The position numbers and the translations under genes were made by a program. Shown piece after piece: positions 1 to 6,271 of a stretch of DNA of 22,401 nucleotides. Under the pieces are notes generated by a model. The model was not told the origin of the DNA, did not search any database, and was given only the letters and a program-made list of their open reading frames with translations. Where the stretch lies: positions 1-22,401 of the forward strand of contig DASVXQ010000661.1 of the NCBI GenBank assembly GCA_036392615.1. Reading direction: 5' to 3'. Each line of letters opens with the position of its first letter. Position 1 is the stretch's first letter. Source of the stretch: DASVXQ01 sp036392615. Lineage in GTDB: Bacteria; Actinomycetota; CALGFH01.

Positions 1-33
1 CCCGCCGCGCGGCAAGCCGGCCGGCCACGTGTT

Positions 34-59
34 GGAATAGGGGTTCGCCGGAAACCGTT
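34..59 (+). promoter_or_regulatory. SigR-type (thiol-stress sigma factor) promoter of trxB
   Basis: GGAAT at 34-38 is followed after exactly 18 nt by GTT at 57-59. This is the actinobacterial SigR/SigH consensus (GGAAT-N18/19-GTT), which is known to drive thioredoxin genes in Streptomyces. The -35 context TTGGAATAGGG is shared letter for letter with the trxA promoter at 2028-2054. Transcription would start near position 67, leaving a leader of about 60 nt before the trxB start. The motif match is direct; control by a SigR homologue is inferred. Confidence 0.8.
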
Positions 60-125
60 ACAGGCGACGTCGCCCGGGTCACACCGGGTACCAGGTGTAT
101 GCGCTCGAGGAGGCTCGCTGAGCTG

Positions 126-1094
126 ATGGCCACGTCTCGTACCACCGCCCCTGTGCTGATCGTCGGTTCGGGTCCCGCCGGCCTGACCGCCGCGCTGTAC
201 GCGGCACGGGCCAACCTGCACCCGATCGTGATCGAAGGGGCCGAGGCCGGCGGCCAGCTCATGCTGACCACCGAGGTCGAGAACTACCCAGGGTTCCCGA
301 CCGGCATCCTGGGTCCCGAGCTGATGGGCAAGATGCGCGAGCAGGCCGAGCGCTTCGGCGCCGAGTTCGTCACCGCGAACGCGACCAAGGTGGACCTGTC
401 CGGCTCGCCCTTCCACGTGTGGGTCGACGACGAGCAGTACACCGGCAAGTCGCTGATCATCTCGACCGGCGCCAAGGCCAAGATGCTCGGGCTCGACTCC
501 GAGCGGAAGTTGCTCGGGCGCGGCGTCTCGACCTGCGCCACCTGTGATGGCTTCTTCTTCCGCAGCAAGGACCTGGCCGTGGTCGGCGGCGGCGACTCCG
601 CCCTCGAGGAGGCCATCTTCCTCACCCGGTTCGCCACCAAGGTGACCATCGTCCACCGGCGCGACCGCCTGCGCGCCTCCAAGGTCATGCAGGATCGGGC
701 GTACGCCAACCCGAAGATCGACTTCGCCTGGAACTCCGTGGTCGAGGAGGTCATGGGCGACGATGCCGTCCGCGGGGTCCGGCTGCGCAACCTCAAGGAC
801 GACAGCGAATCGACCCTGGACGTCGCCGGCGTGTTCGTGGCCATCGGCCACCTGCCGAATACCGAGCTCTTCGAGGGGCAGATCGGCCTCGACGAGGCGG
901 GCTACATCCTGGTGAACCACCCGAGCACCGCCACCAGCGTCGACGGCGTCTTCGCCGCCGGCGACGCCGTCGACCACATCTACCGCCAGGCCGTCACCGC
1001 CGCCGGCACCGGCTGCGCCGCCGCCATCGACGCCGAGCGCTGGCTCGAAGCCCACGGCCACGACTCCGGCGCCACCACCGACAACTGGGACTGA
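126..1094 (+). CDS. trxB: Thioredoxin-disulfide reductase (TrxB)
   Basis: Cytoplasmic FAD/NADPH flavoenzyme that reduces thioredoxin. From this start it has 322 residues, normal for low-Mr bacterial TrxB. Visible motifs are the FAD-binding GSGPAG (about 14-19), the redox-active CATC (about 137-140) in STCATCDGFFF, the NADPH-binding GGGDSA (about 154-159) and the C-terminal FAD motif FAAGDAVDHIYRQA. ATG 126 is chosen over the upstream in-frame ATG at 99. GAGGAGG (107-113) lies 12 nt before 126, while nothing comparable precedes 99, and the protein then begins close to the first beta-strand. A SigR-type promoter lies at 34-59 and a hairpin follows the stop. trxA is not co-transcribed as a simple trxBA operon, because a minus-strand gene lies between them. 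Confidence 0.96.
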   Translation: MATSRTTAPVLIVGSGPAGLTAALYAARANLHPIVIEGAEAGGQLMLTTEVENYPGFPTGILGPELMGKMREQAERFGAEFVTANATKVDLSGSPFHVWVDDEQYTGKSLIISTGAKAKMLGLDSERKLLGRGVSTCATCDGFFFRSKDLAVVGGGDSALEEAIFLTRFATKVTIVHRRDRLRASKVMQDRAYANPKIDFAWNSVVEEVMGDDAVRGVRLRNLKDDSESTLDVAGVFVAIGHLPNTELFEGQIGLDEAGYILVNHPSTATSVDGVFAAGDAVDHIYRQAVTAAGTGCAAAIDAERWLEAHGHDSGATTDNWD

Positions 1095-1121
1095 CCCACG
1101 CCGTCTCGCTCGAGCGCCCCG

Positions 1122-1142
1122 GTCGGGCCGCTCCGGCCCGGT
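1122..1142 (+). terminator. Hairpin terminator candidate after trxB
   Basis: CGGGCCG (1124-1130) and CGGCCCG (1134-1140) form a perfect 7-bp stem with a 3-nt loop. Two G-T wobbles extend it. It starts about 30 nt after the trxB stop. There is no T-tract, which is common for actinobacterial hairpins, so termination strength is uncertain. Confidence 0.55.
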
Positions 1143-1362
1143 GCGCGCCGCAGCAATCCATGACCCGTTCCCTGAGGTTCGCCGGCTGTCCGGGTCTGAG
1201 TCGTGGTCACCGGCGCCGCTCCGGGGTCGCTCCGGTCGCTTCCGCCCTCTCGCCTTCCGTTGCTCGCCGACTCGGTCGCTCCTGGTCACACCAGGGCGGT
1301 AGGCCGCGCGCCTCGCGACGCGCCCTGGCCCTCGGACTTCTCTCCGTGGTCACCGGAGCCGG

Positions 1363-1956
1363 TCACTCGCGGCCGCCTTCGGACCGCTTGCCGCCGGACG
1401 GCCGACGTGCGCCGGCGGTGCCCTCGTGGCGCCCGCGCTCAGGCTCCCGCCACCTCTCCGCGTCCGCGCGGGCCTCGGACTCCCGCCACTCGTCGCCGCC
1501 GTCGTCAGGCATGCGCTGCCTCGCGGTGCCCTCGGGTCCGCCAGCCTCGAGCTTCCGCCGCTCATCCTCGCTGCCGTCGTCTCCGGACGAGCGCTCCTGG
1601 CCGCCAGTGTCCTCGTCCTCTTCCCATGCTTCCTCGTCTTCGTCGACGAGGTCTTCCTCTTCGTCAGCGAGGTCCTGATCCGACTCGGCGTTGCGTGGCT
1701 TGGGCTGGTATGGCCGGACCAGGCCACGACGGTCAGCGAGGTAATCGGACAGGCCGAGCGCGACCACCGTGGGGACCGCCAGTCCGAATAGCGGGACGAC
1801 AGCCTGGACGGCCGTCGGGATCGTCGGACCCGCCAGGGCGCGCAAGATGATCGCCAGCAATGGGATCCACAGCTCGAACACGACGAAGCCCGCCATGATC
1901 GCGAGCACATACCGAGGAAGGGGACGCACGAGTCGCTCCGATGGGTTACGAGACAA
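1363..1956 (-). CDS. Two-helix membrane protein with long acidic tail, function unknown
   Basis: I do not recognise a named family. The 197-residue product has a short basic N-terminus and two hydrophobic segments (about residues 16-43 and 46-72). A loop with RRGLVRPYQPK follows, then a strikingly acidic stretch (about 92-118, almost all E/D) and a charged low-complexity tail rich in E, R and G. This suggests a small inner-membrane protein with a disordered cytoplasmic tail. It lies between trxB and trxA on the opposite strand, convergent with trxB and divergent from trxA. The start used here is TTG (1956) without a clear Shine-Dalgarno; GTG at 1929, also before the first helix, is a good alternative. 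A TATACT motif at 1968-1973 (minus sense) could be a -10 box giving a near-leaderless mRNA. The membrane part is convincing; the 3' end of the reading frame rests only on the open frame. Confidence 0.7.
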   Translation of the reverse strand: MSRNPSERLVRPLPRYVLAIMAGFVVFELWIPLLAIILRALAGPTIPTAVQAVVPLFGLAVPTVVALGLSDYLADRRGLVRPYQPKPRNAESDQDLADEEEDLVDEDEEAWEEDEDTGGQERSSGDDGSEDERRKLEAGGPEGTARQRMPDDGGDEWRESEARADAERWREPERGRHEGTAGARRPSGGKRSEGGRE

Positions 1957-2027
1957 GCAACCGGGGCAGTATAGGACGGCCTGCCGTTGCGCCTCGGCGC
2001 AGAGGTGGGTCTTCGCTGGAATGATTT

Positions 2028-2054
2028 GGAATAGGGATCACACGCAGAGTCGTT
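2028..2054 (+). promoter_or_regulatory. SigR-type promoter of trxA
   Basis: GGAAT (2028-2032) is separated by 19 nt from GTT (2052-2054), matching the SigR/SigH consensus. TTGGAATAGGG is identical to the trxB promoter at 32-42. Transcription would begin near 2061-2064, at the left edge of the inverted repeat at 2063-2080. Confidence 0.78.
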
Positions 2055-2062
2055 CACCTATG

Positions 2063-2080
2063 TGACGGTCGATACCGTCA
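2063..2080. promoter_or_regulatory. Inverted repeat at the predicted trxA transcription start
   Basis: TGACGGT-CGAT-ACCGTCA is a perfect 7-bp inverted repeat with a 4-nt centre. It lies immediately after the SigR-like -10 element, so it could be an operator or a 5'-end hairpin stabilising the transcript. No specific regulator can be assigned. Confidence 0.5.
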
Positions 2081-2105
2081 AACGTACGACTTCAAGGAGG
2101 TGGAG

Positions 2106-2144
2106 GTGCTGAGGGCGCACCCCTCACCGGCACCGAACATATGA
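2106..2144 (+). CDS. 12-codon leader ORF coupled to trxA
   Basis: The only strong Shine-Dalgarno upstream of trxA is AAGGAGG at 2094-2100, 41 nt before the trxA ATG and much too far to serve it directly. It is correctly spaced (5 nt) for a GTG at 2106. This opens a short frame encoding VLRAHPSPAPNI that stops with TGA at 2142-2144, overlapping the trxA ATG as ATGA. No ribosome-binding site is seen directly before ATG 2141. The layout is that of a leader peptide with translational coupling. Whether the peptide has any function, or merely delivers ribosomes, cannot be seen. Confidence 0.5.
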   Translation: MLRAHPSPAPNI

Positions 2145-2461
2145 GCAAAGCCGTCACCGACTCCACGTTCGAGACCGACGTTCTTCAGTCGCAGACGCCC
2201 GTCCTCGTGGACTTCTGGGCCGAGTGGTGTGGCCCTTGCAAGATGATTGCCCCGGTCCTCGAGGAGATCGGCGGCGCGCACGAGGGCAAGCTGACGATCG
2301 CCAAGCTGAACGTCGACGAGAACCCGGACGTGGCCCGGCGCTACGGGGTCCTGAGCATCCCGACGCTGGTGCTGTTCGTCGGCGGGGTCGAGAAGCAGCG
2401 CGTGGTCGGCTTCACCTCCAAGCGCGATCTGCTCGCGCAGCTGTCCGAGTTCGTCGCCTGA
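2141..2461 (+). CDS. trxA: Thioredoxin (TrxA)
   Basis: Small cytoplasmic dithiol protein that reduces protein disulfides and is recycled by TrxB encoded at 126-1094. It has 106 residues, the normal length. The active site WCGPCK lies in FWAEWCGPCKMIAP. The cis-proline segment SIPTLVLF and the conserved DENPDVARRYGV are also present. The start codon overlaps the stop of the 12-codon leader ORF and has no ribosome-binding site of its own, so initiation probably depends on coupling. Its own SigR-type promoter lies at 2028-2054. A strong bidirectional hairpin follows at 2519-2545. Confidence 0.97.
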   Translation: MSKAVTDSTFETDVLQSQTPVLVDFWAEWCGPCKMIAPVLEEIGGAHEGKLTIAKLNVDENPDVARRYGVLSIPTLVLFVGGVEKQRVVGFTSKRDLLAQLSEFVA

Positions 2462-2518
2462 CCAGGAGGCGACACCGGGCGGCGGCCCGCTAGCCATTCC
2501 GACCACCACCGCGATTTG

Positions 2519-2545
2519 AGCCCGGCCTCACAGCGAGGCCGGGCT
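2519..2545. terminator. Bidirectional hairpin terminator between trxA and the GNAT gene
   Basis: AGCCCGGCCTC (2519-2529) and GAGGCCGGGCT (2535-2545) form a perfect 11-bp stem with the 5-nt loop ACAGC. It lies 58 nt after the trxA stop and overlaps the last codons and stop of the convergent GNAT gene, so one hairpin can serve both genes. No T-tract is present. Confidence 0.8.
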
Positions 2546-3190
2546 CGTCGTATCTGGGACGCGCGCAGGCGGCGGGCTCGATGGCACCGGCCGAAGGGCC
2601 GGCTGGGCCGCCGGGACCCGGAGCGCTTCGAGGGCCGCCTCGCGGGCGTCCTTCCACCGCAACACCGTGCGCAGGTCCATCCGCAGCAGGGGATAGCGGG
2701 GGTGCTCCCGGACCACCTGGAAGCCACACGCCTCCAAGAAGTCGATCGGGATGTGGCAGTCGCGCCCTGTCCAGACCCGGTCGGCGAAGGCCTCGACCGC
2801 GCGCACCTTCCGCTTGATGAGGTCTCGGGCCATCGACTGCAGCAACACCCGGCCGATGCCCTGGCCCTCGAACTTCGGCGAGACCGCCAGCGTCGCCAGC
2901 AGCACCGCGTCGCGACTCACCGGACGGGCGGCCTGCGAGCCCACCTGCTCGAGGAAGCGGGCGGGCGCGTACAGCGAATAGGCGGCCGGCTCACCGTCCA
3001 CCAGCAGCACGTGGCCTGCCGCGCCCCACTCGAGCACGATCGAGGAGAGCCAGGCCTCCTTCTGGAGACCGGCTTCCTCGGAGCCGCGACGACGTGCCTT
3101 GGAGCCGAGCTCCCAGAAGACGCATTGCCTGCAGGGCGTTGGCAACAGGTCCAACGTGTCGATATTGAGGGCGACGACCTTGCGGCCCAC
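2528..3190 (-). CDS. GNAT-family N-acetyltransferase
   Basis: 220-residue acetyl-CoA-dependent acetyltransferase of unknown substrate. It resembles the GNAT protein often found beside the actinobacterial origin genes. The acetyl-CoA-binding motif A is clear in LATLAVSPKFEGQGIGRVLL (about 99-118, with QGIGR as the pyrophosphate loop). The N-terminal PCRQCVFWEL with paired cysteines and the C-terminal FLEACGFQVVREHPRYPLLR are typical of this subgroup. The last 25 residues or so are proline/alanine-rich and probably disordered. The start is GTG 3190, immediately after the TAG of a possible small ORF on the same strand. The stop lies inside the shared terminator hairpin. Confidence 0.88.
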   Translation of the reverse strand: MGRKVVALNIDTLDLLPTPCRQCVFWELGSKARRRGSEEAGLQKEAWLSSIVLEWGAAGHVLLVDGEPAAYSLYAPARFLEQVGSQAARPVSRDAVLLATLAVSPKFEGQGIGRVLLQSMARDLIKRKVRAVEAFADRVWTGRDCHIPIDFLEACGFQVVREHPRYPLLRMDLRTVLRWKDAREAALEALRVPAAQPALRPVPSSPPPARVPDTTSPASL

Positions 3191-3334
3191 CTAGCCGGCC
3201 CCCGTTACGGCACGCGAACGGCGGGGGATCGACCAGAGGCCCCAAAGAAGCCCCACGACCGCGCCAAGGAGGAACCCTCTGCCAACGCCTTTCAACCACC
3301 TGGCCAAGAGCGGCTCCCATCGAGCGACTTCCAA
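3191..3334 (-). CDS. Possible 47-residue single-helix membrane peptide
   Basis: A minus-strand frame ends with TAG at 3191-3193, directly abutting the GTG start of the GNAT gene. From TTG 3334 it encodes 47 residues with one plausible transmembrane helix (GFLLGAVVGLLWGLW) flanked by basic residues (ARWLKGVGRG and IPRRSR). The positive-inside pattern and the zero-gap junction suggest a coupled two-gene unit. No Shine-Dalgarno is seen and the start is a guess. It could be chance in high-GC DNA. Confidence 0.3.
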   Translation of the reverse strand: MEVARWEPLLARWLKGVGRGFLLGAVVGLLWGLWSIPRRSRAVTGAG

Positions 3335-3428
3335 CGGCGACCCAACCGCCGAGTCGGAGACCGACCTGTACCGCCAGAGTAGCAAGACAGATCTGCTGGG
3401 CTGGCCGAGGCAATGGAAACGACTGACG

Positions 3429-3444
3429 TATGCTACCGCCCATG
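3429..3444 (+). promoter_or_regulatory. -10 element giving a probable leaderless start
   Basis: TATGCT (3429-3434) is followed by 7 nt and then ATG at 3442-3444, so transcription would begin at the A of the start codon. Neither ATG 3430 nor ATG 3442 has a Shine-Dalgarno, which supports a leaderless mRNA. Leaderless mRNAs are common in actinobacteria. No convincing -35 box is visible. Confidence 0.45.
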
Positions 3445-4731
3445 CGCGCTGACGACCCGTTTCTTGATCGCTATGCCCACGGCACTCGGGCCATGACCGC
3501 ATCCGAGATCCGTGCCCTCTTCGCGGTCGCGTCCCGTCCGGAGGTCGTGAGCCTCGCCGGCGGGATGCCGTTCACGGCCGCCCTGCCCTTTGACGTCATC
3601 AGCGAGGTGGCCGCCGAGGTCCTCGACAAGGAGGGCCCGGCCGCGCTGCAGTACGGCGGCGGCCAGGGCGATCCGCGGCTCCGCGAGGTGCTGGCCGAGC
3701 TGATGGCCCTGGAAGGCATCCACGCCTCCGGCGACGACGTGATCGTCACCGTCGGGTCGCAGCAGGCGCTCGACCTGCTGGCCAGGATGTTCTGCGATCC
3801 CGGCGACGTGATCGTCGCCGAGGGCCCCTCCTACGTCGGAGCCCTCTCCGCGTTCTCCCAGTACCAGGTCGAGGTCTGCCACGTGCCACTGGACGACGAC
3901 GGCCTCGATCCCGACGCACTCGCCATCGCGCTTCAGCGGCTCGAGCGGGAAGGCAAACGCATCAAGCTGCTCTACACCGTTCCGAACTTCCACAACCCGG
4001 CCGGCGTCACCATGCGCGCCGACCGGCGGGGCCGCGTGCTGGAGCTCGCCCGCCAGTACAACGTGCTGGTCGTGGAGGACAACCCGTACGGGCGCCTCGG
4101 CTTCGAGAGCGATCCGCCGCTCGCGCTGCGCTCCGAGGACGCCGACAACGTCGTCTACCTTGGTTCGCTGTCCAAGATCTTCTGCCCCGGCCTGCGGATC
4201 GGCTGGGCGCTGGTGCCGCCCGCGCTGCGCGAGCGCATGGTGATCGTCAAGGAGGCGGCGGACCTCTCCTCCTCGAATTTCGCCCAAGCCATGGCCTACC
4301 GCTACTTCGCCGCCTACCCCTGGCGCGAGACCCTCAAGGAGCTGCGAATCATCTATCGCGAGCGCCGCGACGCCATGCTGGAGGCCCTCGCCGAGGAGTT
4401 TCCCGCCGGCGTCCGCTGGACGCGGCCGGAGGGAGGCTTCTACGTCTGGGCCAACCTGGGGCCACAGCTCGACACTCGCGCCATGCTGGCCAAGGCAATC
4501 GCCGCACGAGTCGCGTACGTCCCGGGTGGAGCATTCTACGCGGATGGTCAAGGCGCGTCCTTCATGCGGCTGTCCTACTGCTTCCCGACCCCCGAGCGAA
4601 TCCGCGAAGGCGTCCGCAGACTCGCCGGTGTCATCAGTGAGGAGTTCGACCTCGTGCGGGCACTCGGCGGCGTTCCCACGCCCGACGAGGAAGCCGACAA
4701 CACTTCGCCCGCCGGTTGGGGAGGCGTGTGA
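3442..4731 (+). CDS. PLP-dependent aminotransferase, class I/II (2-aminoadipate aminotransferase / MocR-domain type)
   Basis: 429-residue fold-type I aminotransferase without the N-terminal GntR domain of MocR regulators. The PLP-binding lysine is in LGSLSKIFCPGLRIGW (about K245). Other family features are the cofactor-contacting GSQQALDLLA, the substrate-pocket YTVPNFHNPAG, the VVEDNPYGRL strand with the PLP-nitrogen aspartate, and the C-terminal RLSYCF carboxylate arginine. Substrate cannot be read from sequence; relatives act on aminoadipate, branched-chain or aromatic amino acids. ATG 3442 is preferred to ATG 3430 because it fits a leaderless start and the protein then begins at the conserved N-arm. 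Its stop overlaps the downstream ligase start by 4 bp, so the two are co-translated. Confidence 0.93.
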   Translation: MRADDPFLDRYAHGTRAMTASEIRALFAVASRPEVVSLAGGMPFTAALPFDVISEVAAEVLDKEGPAALQYGGGQGDPRLREVLAELMALEGIHASGDDVIVTVGSQQALDLLARMFCDPGDVIVAEGPSYVGALSAFSQYQVEVCHVPLDDDGLDPDALAIALQRLEREGKRIKLLYTVPNFHNPAGVTMRADRRGRVLELARQYNVLVVEDNPYGRLGFESDPPLALRSEDADNVVYLGSLSKIFCPGLRIGWALVPPALRERMVIVKEAADLSSSNFAQAMAYRYFAAYPWRETLKELRIIYRERRDAMLEALAEEFPAGVRWTRPEGGFYVWANLGPQLDTRAMLAKAIAARVAYVPGGAFYADGQGASFMRLSYCFPTPERIREGVRRLAGVISEEFDLVRALGGVPTPDEEADNTSPAGWGGV

Positions 4732-5678
4732 ACGCCGTGGAGACCACCGTCGCCGTCATCGCCGGTGGCCTGTCCTTCGAGCGCGAGGTCTCGCTCCGCT
4801 CCGGCCGGAGGGTGGCCGACGCCCTGCGGGATCGCGGCTACGGCGTCACCGAGCTCGACGCCGACGAGCAGCTCGTTGAGTCCCTGCGGAACGGCGGCAT
4901 CGACGCGGTGTTCCTCGCCCTCCATGGCCGCTTCGGCGAAGACGGCACCGTCGCTGCGCTGCTCGAGCTGCTCGGGCTCCCGTACACAGGCTCCACCTTC
5001 GACGCCAGCCGGCTCGCCTTCGACAAGCTGGCCGCCAAATCGGTCCTGCGCCGCGCCGGGCTCGCCGTCCCCGATGCCATCCCCGTCGCGGAGGGCGCCC
5101 TCCGCGAGCTCGGCATGGGCGCTCTGCTCGACCGGGCCATGGACGAGCTCGGGCTGCCGCTGGTCGTCAAGCCCAACCGCGGCGGCTCGGCGCTGGGCAT
5201 CCGCCTCGTCGAGCGCGCCGACCAACTACCCGCCGCGCTCATGACCGCCTTCGGCTACGACGACACCGTGCTCCTCGAGCGGCACGTCAGCGGGACCGAG
5301 GTGGCCCTGGCCGTCGTCGACGGCCTGGCGCGGTTGCCGGCCGTCGAGATCCGGCCCAAGGAGGGCTGGTACGACTTCGCCGCCCGCTACACCCACGGCG
5401 CCGTCGACTTCCGCGCGCCCGCCGAAATCGACGCCGGGCTCGCTGACCGCTGCTTCGACATCGCTAAGAGCGCCCACCTCGCCCTCGGCTGCCGCGACCT
5501 CTCCCGCGTCGACGCCATCCTCGACGACGAAGGCATCTGCTGGATCCTCGAGGTCAACACCGGCCCCGGCCTCACCACGACGAGCCTCGTCCCCATCGCC
5601 GCCGACGCCGCCGGCATCTCCTTCGCCGACCTCGCGGTCCACCTCACCAACCGCGCCATCGCCCGCCGCCCCCGCTAG
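4728..5678 (+). CDS. D-alanine--D-alanine ligase family (ATP-grasp)
   Basis: 316-residue ATP-grasp ligase expected to join two D-alanines for peptidoglycan. The N-terminal GGLSFEREVSLRSG, LHGRFGEDG, the grasp-domain VVKPNRGGSALGI, and the Mg/ATP site (SRVDAIL and EVNTGPGLTTTSLVP) all match Ddl landmarks. Canonical Ddl has GSS where this has GSA in the glycine-rich loop, and PGM where this has PGL, so a related D-amino-acid or dipeptide ligase is possible. GTG 4728 is chosen because GGGGAGG precedes it (short 3-nt spacing) and it overlaps the aminotransferase stop as GTGA. GTG 4737 is an alternative with better spacing. The pairing with an aminotransferase near parB recurs in actinobacteria. 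Confidence 0.85.
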   Translation: MNAVETTVAVIAGGLSFEREVSLRSGRRVADALRDRGYGVTELDADEQLVESLRNGGIDAVFLALHGRFGEDGTVAALLELLGLPYTGSTFDASRLAFDKLAAKSVLRRAGLAVPDAIPVAEGALRELGMGALLDRAMDELGLPLVVKPNRGGSALGIRLVERADQLPAALMTAFGYDDTVLLERHVSGTEVALAVVDGLARLPAVEIRPKEGWYDFAARYTHGAVDFRAPAEIDAGLADRCFDIAKSAHLALGCRDLSRVDAILDDEGICWILEVNTGPGLTTTSLVPIAADAAGISFADLAVHLTNRAIARRPR

Positions 5679-5751
5679 TGATCCGTATCTGAGGGGATTG
5701 ACGGAACGCTATTTCGATGGCAACCGCAGAGCAGAAGGCACTGATCACTAG
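5675..5751. repeat. Spaced 9-bp inverted repeat after ddl
   Basis: CTAGTGATC (5675-5683, overlapping the ddl stop) is exactly inverted as GATCACTAG (5743-5751), with 59 nt between. The match extends inward imperfectly (13 of 16 positions). It could be the termini of a miniature inverted-repeat element or a weak long-range hairpin. There is no transposase gene inside. Confidence 0.35.
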
Positions 5752-6271
5752 TTCGGGAAGCCGCTCCGCTGGGTTCGGAAGCTGTTGCTGGTTGGCGTTG
5801 CCAGACGCCCCGTTGAGCCGTTGATCAGGGCGCGCGATGGACCTACGCGGTCCTACGCCCAAGCCACGCCGGTGATCCAGCACGAAGGGATCTCCACCTG
5901 CGGCGATCATCCTTTTCGCCGCAAGTGGCGTTGCCACCACCAAGAGCTGAATGCACATCGGCCGCGTCCTGCACCGAACGCATGTTGATGGTTCGCACCA
6001 AGCCATCCATGCGTGAGCTCACTTCGATACCGAACCCAAGAACCAGAGTCGGGTGTCGACACCGACGATCAGCCTCATGTCAACTCGGCGCGTCAAGCCA
6101 GAGCACATCTTCTTCGCGGGGCCGGCCCGCACCTGCACGCCAAACGGCCTCGAAAGCCGACACTCGACATCGAGCTCTGGGCAGCTCAGCTCGATGTCGA
6201 ACGGACTGTCATGCGGATCGTGGGCATGGCCCCAATGAGGCCATGCCGTGCGCCCTGGCGGAGTGAACCGA
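5679..6271. other. Non-coding convergent gap between the ligase gene and parB
   Basis: 593 bp between two convergent genes. Overlapping frames on both strands are open, but none has a recognisable domain or a convincing start, and the base composition is visibly less GC-rich than the flanks. Contents are the spaced inverted repeat at 5675-5751 and the strong hairpin at 6164-6200. It may contain decayed sequence, but no parent gene is recognisable. Confidence 0.6.
6164..6200. terminator. Strong hairpin downstream of parB (bidirectional terminator candidate)
   Basis: TCGACATCGAGCT (6164-6176) and AGCTCGATGTCGA (6188-6200) form a perfect 13-bp stem around an 11-nt loop. It lies about 70 nt past the parB stop in a convergent gap, the expected place for a shared terminator. 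AGCTC within the loop duplicates the arm, allowing an alternative shorter fold. No T-tract is visible. Confidence 0.65.

Noticed and set aside
2516..3382. 288-codon plus-strand frame opposite the GNAT gene
   Set aside because: Antisense shadow; the minus-strand frame carries the acetyl-CoA motif.
3433..4551. 372-codon minus-strand frame opposite the aminotransferase
   Set aside because: Antisense shadow with His/Asp/Gly/Val bias; the plus-strand aminotransferase has every family motif.
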